Below are positions 46,225 through 58,042 of a DNA stretch of 64,000 bases, in pieces. Numbering within the stretch: the stretch's first letter is position 1; the number at the start of each line of letters is the position of its first letter. The DNA is from Capsicum annuum (lineage: Eukaryota > Streptophyta > Magnoliopsida > Solanales > Solanaceae), in the NCBI RefSeq assembly GCF_002878395.1, contig NC_061114.1, positions 168,424,542 through 168,488,541 of the forward strand, read 5' to 3'. The notes beneath the pieces were generated by a model. That model searched no databases and was not told the origin of the DNA. It saw nothing but the letters and a program-made list of their open reading frames with translations. Both the position numbers and the translations under genes were made by a program.

Positions 46225-47396
46225 AGAAATTTTCTAATCCTGTTGGGACTAAAGAGAATCGATTTTTTTTTGGGCGCTGTCGACTGGTGGTACTAGATGA
46301 GGCAACCCAACTGAGCTGGGGGATGGGTATGCTGACTGTGCTAACCCATCTGAGGACACTGTCTAACTCTGTGGACTGGCTTGCCATATTCGAAACACAC
46401 ATTGCTACCACCTCTACAGACACCCTGGTGGTTTTTGCCTTACTTCTGGTAAAGGGGATTGGGTCAGGCACTGCTAACACTGCCCTGGGGTTTAGGGCTT
46501 GACGCCCTATCTCTATTGTCATCTCTAAATTTTGGCACTGGAGCTCTGGCTGAGGACCAAGATAGAACTGAGGATTTTGGGCAGTACTGAAATTGATTCC
46601 CACCCTCTGACTTAGGCTAAGTAAAATTGAAACTACCAATTATTGCTCTCTTATTATCCCTCTCTTTCTCTTTATTCTCAGCCTCCTCTATCTGCTGAGC
46701 ATAGACCATGAGCCTTGCTATGTCTATCTCCTTAATAAGCATTGCGGTCCTACACTCCTTGACCATGCTGCTACACACCCCTAACATAAAATTACTCATA
46801 TTTTCTCTACTATCTACTACAACATGCATGGCATATCTAGCTAACTGAGTAAACTTGAGATAATACTCTTACACTGTTATATTGCCCTACTTCAGGTTTA
46901 TGAATTCTAAAATATTTACTTCTCTCAACTCCAGTGGGAAGAATCTATCCAGAAAAACAATTGCAAAATTATCCCATTCTATGGGCCCTACATCTGTGGC
47001 CCTATCTACCTTTCACTATTTTAACAACGAGTGAGCCACAACCTGTAACTGAAATGCAACCAATTAAGTGATCTCAATAGTAGTCACCCCCATGATATTT
47101 ATAACCTTCTGCACCTGATCAAGAAATTCGTGAGGATCCTCCTCTGACTTAGACCCGGTAAATGATAGAGGGTTTATATGGGTAAAGTCTTGAATTCTAG
47201 CAGCAATAGTATTGGCCAATGGGTTAGCCGAAAGTATAGTTGGGCATTCATTTTGGGCTGCCATAGAATGAGATAGGGTGGTGAAGGCTGCTCTAAACTC
47301 TGCATGGAAGACATGCTCACCCTAAGGATCTGGATGGACGGGCTGAGGGGTTGACTGGTCTCTCGTTCCTCTTTCCCAAGTCTTCTTTGGAGGCAT
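46225..47396 (-). pseudogene. gag: E3 gag remnant
   Basis: It starts ATGCCTCC at 47396. 47064-47264 reads NPLSFTGSKSEEDPHEFLDQ, a typical capsid opening; 46617-46829 carries SSMVKECRTAML. The zinc knuckle near 46370-46420 reads CFEYGKPVHRVRQC, so the second cysteine is tyrosine. A 174-residue frame at 46115-46639 is out of the gag frame and is not the protein. Confidence 0.75.
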
Positions 47397-47420
47397 ATTC
47401 TGTAAATGAAAGAGACGCTA
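47397..47420 (-). promoter_or_regulatory. E3 putative 3' splice site before gag
   Basis: The minus strand reads CTCTTTCATTTACAG, then AAT and the gag ATG. It is the best consensus match among the five elements. With the donor at 48691 the predicted intron is about 1.29 kb in this deleted copy. Confidence 0.55.
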
Positions 47421-47510
47421 GGATGATAAAAAAAGTTTAACTGAAGCTCATGCTCACTCGCACAATAGGAATACTAAAAGAAGTGTAACTTTTCCTAAAA
47501 AATCTCATAG

Positions 47511-47626
47511 CCTCCTATCCATAAGTGTGCTGCACAACACACCCATGCACAACTCTACTAGATATGCACACCCATGCCTCCTATCCATAAGTGTGCTGCA
47601 CAACACACCCATGCACAACTCTACTA
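47511..47626. repeat. 50-bp direct duplication in the E3 leader
   Basis: A 50-bp block starting CCTCCTATCCATAAGTGTGC is present at 47511-47560 and, without any change I can see, at 47577-47626, offset by 66 bp. The spacer repeats part of it (GCACACCCATG). Each copy carries the leader hairpin (GTGTG...CACAC). The second copy abuts the junction with the LTR. Confidence 0.85.
47525..47542 (-). other. E3 leader hairpin (first of two)
   Basis: GTGTG and CACAC pair around an 8-nt loop. The second copy is at 47591-47608. It corresponds to the hairpins after the PBS in E2, E4 and E5; here the PBS itself is deleted. Confidence 0.5.
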
Positions 47627-49318
47627 AGACTGTGGGAGGTAATTATCTAACCGTCATGCCCATCTCTAAACTAATTGGGGTTCAACCTGTAACCCCAGTT
47701 GGAAGGGTTTCAGTACTGTTCCACAATTAAGGACAAGCTGTGAGTTAACCCTCCCTGATAGGAAGCTCTTTCATCAATCCTCGCTAGCAGGATAACTTAG
47801 ATAAGAAATATCAACCCTCATAATGCCTGACAGAAAGATACATCAACCTACATTGGCTACGTAATTCTATAATGCAGGGACTACTACTAAGTGTCAAACC
47901 CTCTACTAACAGGAATGTCCCCATCCCTGAGTTAACTCGGCGGTTAATCCTACTCCCAACTGAATAGACACTGAACTAATTTTTGTTTAGCTAGAATAAA
48001 TTGAGTTCACTGAGTTTCGTTGACTGATGGAATACTACTGAATCCTATTAGCAGACAAAGTTTACTAAGGTCTGAACTAGATACTGAATTAGATTGGACC
48101 AATACTGATTTTATTAAGTTTTCCTAAGTTTTGTAACTGAATAAGAGTGCTACTGATCGTGTCATGACTGATACTGTTCTATGACTGGCCATGGCTTTAG
48201 GTAATCTGCTAAATTGTCGGGTATAAGTACTCCAAGGACTCGATAGCATAAATTATGAGACATGGTACAACTTGAAGCATATAAGCTAAGTACTTGACCA
48301 TCATTCATTCATTGGGGCATTTTGACAAACACTTGCATAATTTAACTTGCACATAAGCTAACTTGACATGATTTCATTCTCTTAATAGTTCACATGGATA
48401 ATTTATTAAGCACTTGGTGATCACAATATATGCACCTAGTATTGAACAACAAGTGAGCACCATAATTCAACTCTAATTTCATAATTCAAAGGTTTATCAT
48501 GGATTGATCAATTTCACATGAAATATATATATATATATATATAATCATGAATTAGGAACTTAATACAAATAGAAATCATGGATATACTTTAATTCCAAAC
48601 ATGAAAAATAATAAAATCAATTACTTGAAGTTCAAAAGAGATTCTTGGACTCCAAGGGTGGAAGGAACCCTTGGATAAACACTTTACATACCTTTATTGA
48701 AGAATTTCTAAACGTTTTTGTGGAATATTGTGTCCTTGATTTGAAATTGAAGCTTCTAGGGTTTTGTTATTGAGAGATTTTGAGAAAGAATGACTATATT
48801 TTCTCTATAGAGTGTTTAATTTCATGTTTTGGGGGCTGACGGTTGAGGGAAAAGGACCTAAATACCCTCAACAATTTGGTCTTTAAATGACTAAAAATTA
48901 GGCTATCGATGCGCAAGTCGACGCATTGCGTCGATGGAATCAACGCAGTATCCAACACATCATGCCAAATTTGTGTTGGTTGACAGGAATTTGCACTAAA
49001 ACTGGGGAAAATCATCCACCAACGTGATAGTTAACGCGACACGCTGAGATTGCATCAACCCACTATTTTTGCACTCAAACATGTTTCAAACGAGGTCCGA
49101 AAAATCTAAAACTCCTCTGAGAACACCTATGGACTTCCATGATCATGAATCAACCTAAACATTATCATTTTATAAATTAAAGGTTATGAAATAAGATTGC
49201 AACCTTCATAGGCTAAAATGACACTAAGTCTGAGTACTTAGCTAAAATATTCTATGTCTGGGACACCTTGGCAAACCTAATGGACTGAATTAAGATTAGG
49301 ATTTTGTGGGGTCTTATA
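47627..49318 (-). mobile_element. E3 5' LTR (U5 end missing)
   Basis: The minus-strand start is 49318. The LTR runs to 47627, where it joins the leader without the U5 end or PBS. An (AT)n run at 48521-48542 is longer than its counterpart in the 3' LTR (43253-43264). The ORF at 48794-49015 is LTR sequence. Confidence 0.8.
48690..48697 (-). promoter_or_regulatory. E3 putative 5' splice site (5' LTR)
   Basis: The minus strand reads AATAAAG|GTATGTAAAG with the boundary between 48692 and 48691. It has the same LTR context as the E1, E2 and E4 donors. Confidence 0.5.
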
Positions 49319-49323
49319 GAAAT

Positions 49324-51081
49324 GTAATTATATGAGAAAATAAAGTGCATGATCAATTAAACCAGTTGGAGAAACTTAGTGATGATTGGGTAGTTTGTGA
49401 ATGTGACAAATGAATAGGCTTACTATGTGTAATTAAGGATATTATTGACACATCTAAAGTTAATATGTGACAAAGGTTCACTATGTAAGAAAGTATAGTA
49501 ATAACCCCACATTAAAGTACTTTAACACACTAAGAGGTGGAGGAAGATCGTTAGCTACACCGGAGGTTATACACTGCTCCTTCACCCCATTTTCTAGGAA
49601 GAACACTTAAAACACTTACTTTGTAACATAAGTAGTAGATTCATGCCAATGAAATGGAATCAAATAGCCTTACATACCTTATCTTCCAACCAATGTGACT
49701 ACAATAATTCACTTTTCCTTTAAGTGTTACTCTACAATATAAGGACATAAGAAGCTAATATTAGAAACTACTCACAGTTTAATCCTGCAAAAATAGTTGC
49801 TAAACACTTGATGGGCAGTAAGACCATCCAAACCCCCAAACACATGATTTACCACCATACCCTTATTTTATACTTCAATAGAAGATCCATTCAGCCATTG
49901 TATAAAGTGACTCACTTACTCACAATAGCGATACATATAAAACAACCAATAAATAGTCACAAAATCCACAAACCACCAGAATAATCCCCTATGTCTGCAC
50001 CATCATTTCTATCCCATAATAATATTGACCAAAAAACATTTTCAAGGCTAGCCATGACTTCCTAAATTCTCAACACAGTAATACAGCTCCAACATCACAA
50101 TATAGTTAGAAAAGTTGAGCTCGCACTTTCAATTATCATCCCATGAGTTCCAATACACAATTATGTCTAGAATGTGCAAATAAGCTAATAATTAGAAGTT
50201 GGGGCAGCACCTTACCTTGGATATCTTAATTTGTGATTTTCCCTAATTACTATCTTTTGTGACATTCTCTAAATCACAAAAAAGGAAGGGAAAATTATCA
50301 CAAGCATCAGATAAAAATATACCAACAAACTAAGCTTATGATATGAAATTCTCCTTAATCTTTAAAATATAGTGGAAGCACCTTGGCTGCCAACACCTAT
50401 TTATTCACTCCGCTTGAATAACTTTCTAATATATTCAAAACTAAGGAGGAGAAAAGGTGATCTTATGGGATGATTGACATAAAATTTTTTGAAGAACGTT
50501 TAGAGGATAGAAAATAGATATTAAAAGACTTGAGAGAAATTGGATTTGATGAGAAAAATATGAGAGTTTTACTGATGATTTTTGACCTTTAAAGGCCTCA
50601 CCTAGCTGGATCATTCTCCTCTTCATTTCCATCCACTATTTGGCTCTAATTTGGACCATAAATACTTAGTAGTTGATGCACCTACTTTTACCATTTAACC
50701 TGGTCACAAAATCCAAGTAGGTGATACACCTACTAGGATATTTTTAAGTAACCTTTGTGGGGTTGGAAAGATTGGGCCTTGGGCTACCATTCTCCTTATT
50801 TTCTTTTATATAATTTGGGCCTAAAAAAAGTCCATTAATTTAGGCCTCAATTTGGTCAATTAGTCTAGGTATGAGATACACCTAATTGTGACCTACTAGC
50901 TTAATTATCTAAAACCGGCACCGCATTTATTTTATCCTATATTTCAAACATCTTAATCCCTCTACTCTAACTCAACAATTAACTTTAATTTTAAGCTTAT
51001 ATACCTCCTTACAATGTGTAATTAAATATTTTGTCAGTGGTGAGTTGGTTGTATGTTTGGATATATATACTGGGTGTTACA
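49324..51081 (-). mobile_element. E6 3' LTR, 5' portion
   Basis: This continues from 41495 after removal of E3. The minus-strand LTR start is TGTAACACCCA at 51081. The joined LTR is about 3.0 kb. No coding signal; the ORF at 50441-50632 is unsupported. Confidence 0.65.
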
Positions 51082-51100
51082 TCATCCCTTCTTTAGATCT
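51082..51100 (-). other. E6 polypurine tract
   Basis: The minus strand reads GATCTAAAGAAGGGATGA directly before TGTAACACCC. It shares the position, but not the exact sequence, of the tracts in E1, E2 and E5. Confidence 0.6.
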
Positions 51101-51972
51101 TTCATTCTCGAATGAAAAGTGTAGCTAATTGCTTGATTAACTATAGAATTTTCCCAAAAACATTTTCTAGAGTTTCATTTGTAAATATGACTACAAAAAA
51201 TCTATTGTCTAACTAAAATCATGAATAGATCCTCATAGGGCGTTCTAACAGATATAATATATAAGAAATGAGAATATGATAAATAAAACTCCTCTCTCAG
51301 TCATGTATTTTGATATAGGTCATGTCAGTTTATCATGATCTTCCTTATTATCTTCTTTGGACAAATATAATACTTAGAATTAAGTAATTTATGCATAAAT
51401 TAATGCCTTAATGTATGACATCTAAGTGTGATATCAAATAAGCAACACTAAAGAAATATGTGATCATGTGAGGGAAGTACGTGTATTAGAATACTCCTAT
51501 TGGTGTTTGGAATAAGGATAGATATTTAGGTTTCTTATAATCCTTTACTTTCTAAGTAGATTGTTCTGAATTTCGGTTCACCCACAATCACTTTACTATA
51601 GGCTATATCCCACAGATACTTTATCGGAGGCCATATGTTTTGTCCTTAACTTCCTGACCTAACAATTAAAAAAATGACTATGGGGACTTGTTTGAATGGT
51701 AGTTTCTTGGTTAGGGGGTATAATAAAGAATGGATCTCCCACAAATTTCTTTAAAATGGACATATGAAATCATAGAAATTCTAGGCAATTCTCTATATAA
51801 TTTATAAGGTCTGACAATTTGAGTGCTCAACTTCCCCTGTTTCATAAATCTTATGATGCTTTTCGTAAGTGAGTCTTATGAGAACACATAGCTGTTAATG
51901 TAAACTCTAAAGTTTTGTGTTGTAACCTAGGGTAGGTGCTATACTAAGCCATTGTATAGGGTTGTACTAAAA
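51101..51972 (-). pseudogene. E6 pol C-terminal remnant
   Basis: Near 51780-51900 the minus strand encodes RFMKQGKLSTQIVRPYKL, a decayed GPY/F module of gypsy integrase. The rest, down to the polypurine tract, is a decayed tail in which I could not confirm a chromodomain. E4 starts at 51973 in the opposite direction and separates this fragment from the rest of E6, which is not in the window. Confidence 0.55.
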
Positions 51973-54503
51973 TGTAATAGCCCATATTTTTTCAAGCCTA
52001 AATTCGTCCCTAGAATGTCAAGGATTAGCTTCTAAAATGAATACCTTTTTATTGAATATATAATTTTCTAGATTTAGACATTCCATGGTGTGGAAAATTC
52101 AATGAACTTTTCATCGATACAAAATTCACCTAAATCCAACTCTTGATAAAGAATTTAGGGTGTTTTTAGTAAGTAGTGTGCCAACTGGGAAGTTACCGCA
52201 TTGCGGTGAAGGAAAATTTCATAATTGTCAATTTTTAGTGGACCTCCATAATATTGGTGTATCACAGAGAGTTTCAGTTTCCCATTTGTCAATTTTTAGT
52301 AAGCCTACGTGATTTCACCGCATCGCGTTGATGGTCAAAATGCCATTCCAAAGGGGCACCATGATAGCTCCGCATCGTGGAGAGTTTCAAGTTCCCAATT
52401 TTCCCTTATCCTATGAGCTACCATGATAGTGGCACGTCACGGTGGCCTATTAAATTAGGATTCTTTTTCTCTTTTCCAGTTCTGTTTAGGGGTTTAAAAG
52501 GGGTATTTTGGTTAATTACCAAGCCACCAATCCGTCCAAAACATGAGATTAAACCCATTCGAAGCCTATTATGCTAATAATTCATCAATTCTCTCTCAAA
52601 CAAAAACCTTAGAGTTCAAAGCTTCTTCTCCAAGCAATTAAATTCCAATATTGTTTCTCCAAGAAAGCGTTAAATTGAGGATTCCTAAGACAAGATAAGA
52701 AAGAACTCATCTTCAAGAACTCAAATAGGAATCAATAATTCAAAATTCCTCATTTAGTCATCTACCAAGGTATGTGGAGTTTATGAACAAGGATCTTCTT
52801 CCATCCTTGTGCCTAAAACTAAGTTTTAATTACAAATTAATATGATTTTGAATGATTATACATGAGTTTTAAATTAGGGTTCATACCCATTATTACTAAT
52901 TGCAAGATTGTGAGATTTCAAGCAATTATGAAGTTGAATTGCATGTCTATTTCCATATTTTCATGCTTACTGCATTAATTTCTAGAGTTTGAGATGAATT
53001 ATCATTGTTTTTATTTTCAACCATGATTATTATGACGTTTTACATGAATATGATCAATGGGTTAGTAAGCCCAAGTTTATATGCTGATAATTCAAGAAAG
53101 ATGATGATTTAAGCATCTTATGATCAAATTATTTACAAACTTACAATAAGGCTTTGATATTTTGATCCTCAATTTAGCTTTGGAATCCACATTATAGAAT
53201 TTCTATAAATTACAGAATTCTAAACAACTTTACTTACAAATTTAATCAAATAGACGCATAATTGGTTCAGAATAAACCCTTATGCTAGTTTTTACATTGG
53301 ATTTCCAACAGAATGAGCATAGAAGATTAAAGGGAGTAGTATTTAGCACCGAGTGAGAAGTGTGGGATTAGCGTGCCCTATCTTCCACAAAACTACGAGC
53401 CAATATAGGTACAAACTAAGATCATCCCTATTTCTATATGGATGATAGATTTAGCCTGTGATCGATCATATGGACATCAGGTTATACTCCATGGCAAGAG
53501 TATGACACCTCTCCCCAACGTTAGGTTTTTTCCTTAGGGGAATGAGACTTTGGACTCCATGTTAGCTCACATGGTTTATGTCAGTTAGAAGAACCTTCCT
53601 ACAACTTTATAGTAAAGATTTTCTGAATAGTTTCTATAAGTATTTTCCCTAATAATAGAAAAGAATAACGGAAAATATTTTAAAAAACTAAGTGTAAAGG
53701 CTCATGAATTTATTTAAATTATGCTTTACAGAAAGATATTAGCTACAGATTTTAGCTTTCAGATTTCAGGAAAAGAAATGAGCCCTTTTACAATTAGACA
53801 GTATGATTTACAGACAAACTATTAGTACAGTTTTTAAAACTAAATGTCATGACTCACTAGATTTATGAAGTACATTTTTTTATTCATGACTTTAGATTTC
53901 AGTATTTCAGATATTCTAGCTTTTGTGAGTCATTTACATTTATCATGCATTATTTTACAAATTATGATGCTGAGATAATACTTTACATATGCATTCACCC
54001 CCATATATTCAGTACATTCTCAAAGTACTGATCCACATATACGTCTATGTGTTACATTGTCTTATAATGTAGGTTCAGGTGCTCAGTTTTAGCAGCGTGA
54101 GTAGTTTGAGCATTTTTATCTACATCTGATAGTTGGTGAGTCCTTATAGTTTAGGGACTTAGTTATTTTGATAGTTCAACTTATTTTTTTATATGCTTTA
54201 GCATTCTTTTCAGATAGTTTGAGTTAGCAGGGGGTTTGTCCCAGTGAATATCTAGCTATTAGTAGTAGAGGCTTGTCAGACTGCTAGTTTTAATTTAGAT
54301 TATTCAGTATTGATGTTTTAGAAATTATATTCCAATTATTCTCAAATATTTTAATAAGGTTTCCATATTTAGTATGACTTTTATGTCTATATGTCCCAAA
54401 TTATGAGATTCAGACTTAGTAATAAGCAAACAGGGTTAGCTTGAGGCTACTCACAGTCTTGATCTCTGTATGATGTCTCAGGATTAGATTTTGGGGAATT
54501 ACA
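51973..54503 (+). mobile_element. E4 5' LTR
   Basis: It is 2531 bp, from TGTAATAGCCC to GGGAATTACA. It includes a TTTAAAA-type TATA candidate near 52493 and the splice donor ACCAAG|GTATGTGG at 52770. It is followed 5 bp later by a PBS. The ORF at 52377-52577 is LTR sequence. Confidence 0.8.
52767..52776 (+). promoter_or_regulatory. E4 putative 5' splice site
   Basis: CCAAG|GTATGTGG; the boundary lies after 52769. It is about 800 bp into the LTR, in the same leader context as the donors in E1-E3. Confidence 0.5.
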
Positions 54504-54508
54504 AACTT

Positions 54509-54521
54509 TGTATCAGAGCCT
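54509..54521 (+). other. E4 primer binding site
   Basis: TGTATCAGAGCCT matches the initiator-Met site TGGTATCAGAGCC with one missing G, 5 bp after the LTR end. Confidence 0.75.
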
Positions 54522-54574
54522 AATTTTAGTCCTATGGAGTCAGACAAGTCGCGTTACATAGAGTCTTAATCATA

Positions 54575-54589
54575 GGTGTGTAGCATACC
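54575..54589 (+). other. E4 leader hairpin
   Basis: GGTGTG-TAG-CATACC pairs over six positions (one G-U in RNA), 54 nt after the PBS. It is homologous to the E5 hairpin. Confidence 0.5.
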
Positions 54590-54711
54590 ATATATTTTAG
54601 AAAGAGGCTATGGGATGTTCTTAGGAAATTATCTTTTTCTTTCATGATCTATCATTCTTACAATATCTCATCTCTATCTGCTTTTGACTCATGCTCTTAC
54701 GTGACACTTGA

Positions 54712-55357
54712 ATGTGCCTCCTTGTTGAGCTACCACCCATAGAAATTATAACCTTCCACCCCAGCCTACTGATTCTCTACATAAGAATGTATTCTATGAT
54801 AAGATTAAGGCTGCCTTTCAGGAATTTACCAAGCTATGACTGCTAATGTTTAGGGAAACCATTAGTCTACAGTCCTATTTTAGCAGAATAGTGATTTAGC
54901 AGCAGCTAGAATCAGAGATTCTATGAGAATGAATCCACCAGAGTTCTTTGGATTAAAAGTAGGTGAGGACCCACAGCAGTATTTAGATGAGGTAAAGAAG
55001 ATCACCTAGATTATACAGGTTACTAAATAGGAGAGTGTAGAGTTAGCATCCTATCAGTTGAATGATATAGCGTATGATTGGATCGTTATGTGGAAGAATG
55101 GTAGAGGTGAGAATGCTGAGCTTATGAGATGATAGGTGTATCAGGATTGTTTTCTAGCTAGGTTCATCCCATGAGAGATGAGGGAAGCTAAGACAAAGAA
55201 GTTTATGAATTTGAGGCAGGGCTCAATGATAGTGAAGGAGTACTGCCTTAAGTTCAATCAGTTGTCAAAGTATACCCCTGATACGATGGTTGATTCTAGG
55301 GAAAGTATGAGTAAGTTTGTTATTGGAGTGTTTAGCTTGGTAGTCAAGGAGTGCAGG
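54712..55357 (+). pseudogene. gag: E4 gag remnant, interrupted by E5
   Basis: The start is near ATGTGCCTCC (54712), a one-base insertion relative to the family start ATGCCTCC. The capsid reads MNPPEFFGLKVGEDPQQYLDEVKKIT, with stops after it, and then MREAKTKKFMNLRQGS and VKEYCLKFNQLSKYTPD. The frame from 55178 runs to KECR and then directly into the E5 LTR, giving a chimeric tail of 16 residues. Its sequence is closer to E1 gag than to E2, E3 or E5. Everything after the insertion point is missing. Confidence 0.75.
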
Positions 55358-57842
55358 TATAAGATCCCAAAAAATTCTAAGCTTAACTCAGCCCTTAGAG
55401 CTTGATAAGGGGGTCCCATACTTAGAAAAAATCAGCTAAGTGTTTACACTTAGAATTATTTTAGCCTTCATAAGTTGGCAATCTCATTTCACAACCCTTA
55501 TGACCTTTAAATATCAATTTTTATATTGATTCATGACCAGGAATGTCAGTAGTTCACAGACAAGTTTTGAAATTTTTGGACCTCGTTTGCGGCACTTTTG
55601 GAAGTCCAAAGCAGTGGGTCAGCATGATCTCGATGCACCGCATTGTCAATCGCATTGGTAAATGTTTTCCGTAGCTCCCACTATCAAATTCTAGTAAGCC
55701 AACATGGAATTGGCGCTCTACGTTGGCCGTATCATCGACATCTTTGACGCGATGCATCGATCTGTACATCACTGGGCATGGTTTATGCTCATTAAAAGCC
55801 ACATCTAGAAGGGTAATTGAGTTATTTTCCCACCCCTATTCAACCTCAATAACATGAAATTAATCATTTCTAGGGAAAACCATTCATTATTTTCTCTCAA
55901 ATTACTCAAGAACAAACCCTAGGAAATCTACTTTCAAGGGTCAATCTTCAAGAACACCTCATCGGTCTTCATTAATTCAAGTACCAAGATATGTGAAGTG
56001 TTTATCCAAGGGTTTCCCTCTACCGTTCGAGTTCAAGAAACTCTTTTAAATTACAAGTTAGATGATTCATAGATTTCATATTGGATTTGAATGTAATCTT
56101 GATTATGATGTTAAGTGGGTTTCAATTTCATGAAAACTAGTTAATTGTGGGTTGAATTATGTGAACTTCATGTTGAAGTCTTGAATTACAAGTTGACTGT
56201 AGTATCCATGATAGTATTACATGATTATTGATAAGTGAAATACCCATTCTCCCCAAGTGTTTGTCAAAAGGCTTACGTGAATTGACTAGTGCAAGAATGT
56301 CATGTTATTATATGAATTCATTCATGCACAAGCTCATGTAAATCAAGTGTTTGAAAAAAATGTCTAAATGAATGAATTTTTAGTAAACAAGTACTATTAT
56401 GCTACTCAAGTGATGTAGTATTTTACTTTTCATATTATCGAGTCCTAGGGGTACTAAATAAGCGAAAATTTAGTTGTTGCAGAACAGGCTGAGTACTGTC
56501 ACAAACAGTAGTACTCAGTAATCCATCACACTCTCAGTTCAGTGTTCAGTTAAAAACTCAGTGAACTCAGTTAGTTAACCAAATTCAGTAGTATTCCATT
56601 AGTTAGCGAAACTCAATAAACTCAGTCAAGCTCAGTCAATGAACACAATCAGTCACAGTTCATTCCAGCCTAGTACAGTTTAAAAATTAGTCTAGTATCT
56701 ATTTTTGTTAGTAGTAGGATTCAGCACCGATAAAACTTATGGATGGGGGCATTCCTGCCTGTAGAGGTTTTGAACCTTATTATCATTCCCTGTGGTACAG
56801 AACTCATAGCCAGCATAGGTTGAGATATCTTTCTGCCAGACTAGGGTTGATACATCTCGTACGATTTTTCCTGCTAGCGAGGATTGATGAAAGAGCATCC
56901 TATCAGAGAGGGTTAACTCACATCTTTTCTTTACCTGTGACACAGTACTGACACCCTTCTAACTGGGGTTACAGGTTGGAACCCAATATATTTGGAGAGG
57001 GGCATATTAGTTAGATGATACCTCCCATAGTTTCAGTTTCATTCTCAGTATAAAACTCAGTTTAGTTCTACAGATTTAGTACTGTCAGATACAATCATCC
57101 AACTTACTACAGAACCCAAAATCAGTTCTACAAAATCAGGACAGTCAAAAATAGTCACTTAGGTATCAGTATTACAATATCAATAAAATTAGATATCAGT
57201 TAATCAGTATTAAGAAATCAGTAACCAATGTTAACATGATCTCAGTTGCTGTTTATATATTCATACATGTACTCTCATTTAGCTATGTTTGCGTTACTCA
57301 GTTAGTTATTATTGATGCATATGAACCCATGCATATTATCCTACCTTACTTAGCATATCTGTACATTCAAAGTACTGACACATACCTTTCTTTTATGTTA
57401 TGATATCTTATATCATAGGTTCATACGCAGGGGCTCCTGACCATACATAGCATCCCAAATTTTCATTAGCAAACTTAGTGGTAAGTCCTTATAGTTCGAG
57501 GACAAATTTGCTATGTTAGTATTTTAGTATTTAATTTATTTCAGTAGTCAAATTTAGTTGGGGGCTTATTCCATCAACTCCATATTTAGATAGTTAGAGG
57601 CTTTCAGACTAGAGTATTTCAGACATGTTTTTCAGTATTCAATTATCAATACTTAGTATTGGTTTTTAGTTATTAACCTTATGGTATTTACAACTTTAGT
57701 TCCTCATTTATTTCAGATATATTGCTATTACAGTATTGTTATTATACAGTGCTTGTAGTAGGTACAAGTTATGGGTTAGCTGGTGGTCCTTCAAGGTCGC
57801 TAGCACCGTGTAGCTTCTGGGGTATAGACTCAGTGCATTACA
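55358..57842 (+). mobile_element. E5 5' LTR
   Basis: It is 2485 bp, from TATAAGATCCC (TG decayed to TA) to GTGCATTACA. The start matches the 3' LTR at 62983. ORFs inside it on either strand (55554-55802, 56737-56951) are not genes. Confidence 0.85.
55986..55995 (+). promoter_or_regulatory. E5 mutated 5' splice site
   Basis: ACCAAG|ATATGTG at 55988/55989 corresponds to the donors of E1-E4, but the first intron base G is A. This would disable splicing in this copy. Confidence 0.45.
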
Positions 57843-57846
57843 ACCT

Positions 57847-57859
57847 TGGTATTAGAGCC
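57847..57859 (+). other. E5 primer binding site
   Basis: TGGTATTAGAGCC differs by one base from TGGTATCAGAGCC, the complement of the 3' end of initiator tRNA-Met, 4 bp after the LTR end. Confidence 0.85.
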
Positions 57860-57918
57860 TAAGGTTCAATAGAGTCCTAGGAAGTCTGAAAGCCATGTCT
57901 TGTAGAGTCTTATACATG

Positions 57919-57933
57919 GGTGTGTAGCACACC
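57919..57933 (+). other. E5 leader hairpin
   Basis: GGTGTG-TAG-CACACC is a perfect 6-bp stem with a 3-nt loop, 60 nt after the PBS. The block around it (CATGGGTGTGT...TTATGG) is conserved in E1-E4. Confidence 0.55.
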
Positions 57934-58042
57934 ATACTTATGGACAGGAGGCTATTAGATTTTTTGGAAAAGTTTCCCTTCTTTCAGTACTCATATCGTG
58001 CGAGTGAGCATGAGATCAAGTTAAAATCTCTGTCTAATCCAA

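Larger units (their letters stand above)
41496..49318 (-). mobile_element. E3: gypsy chromovirus with both inner LTR borders deleted
   Basis: The outer ends are TGTAA...: TATAAGACCCC at 49318 (minus-strand start, TG decayed to TA) and GGGGTTTTACA at 41496. Flanks GACAT (41491-41495) and GAAAT (49319-49323) look like one decayed duplication. Gag, protease, RT, RNase H and most of integrase are recognisable. Lost are the integrase C-terminus, chromodomain, polypurine tract and U3 of the 3' LTR (junction at about 43321), and on the other side the PBS and the U5 end of the 5' LTR (junction at about 47627). Confidence 0.85.

Noticed and set aside
46115..46639. 174-residue minus-strand ORF, the second longest in the window
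   Set aside because: It overlaps E3 gag in a shifted frame; the true zinc knuckle (CFEYGKP...) is read in another frame of the same strand. It is a shadow.
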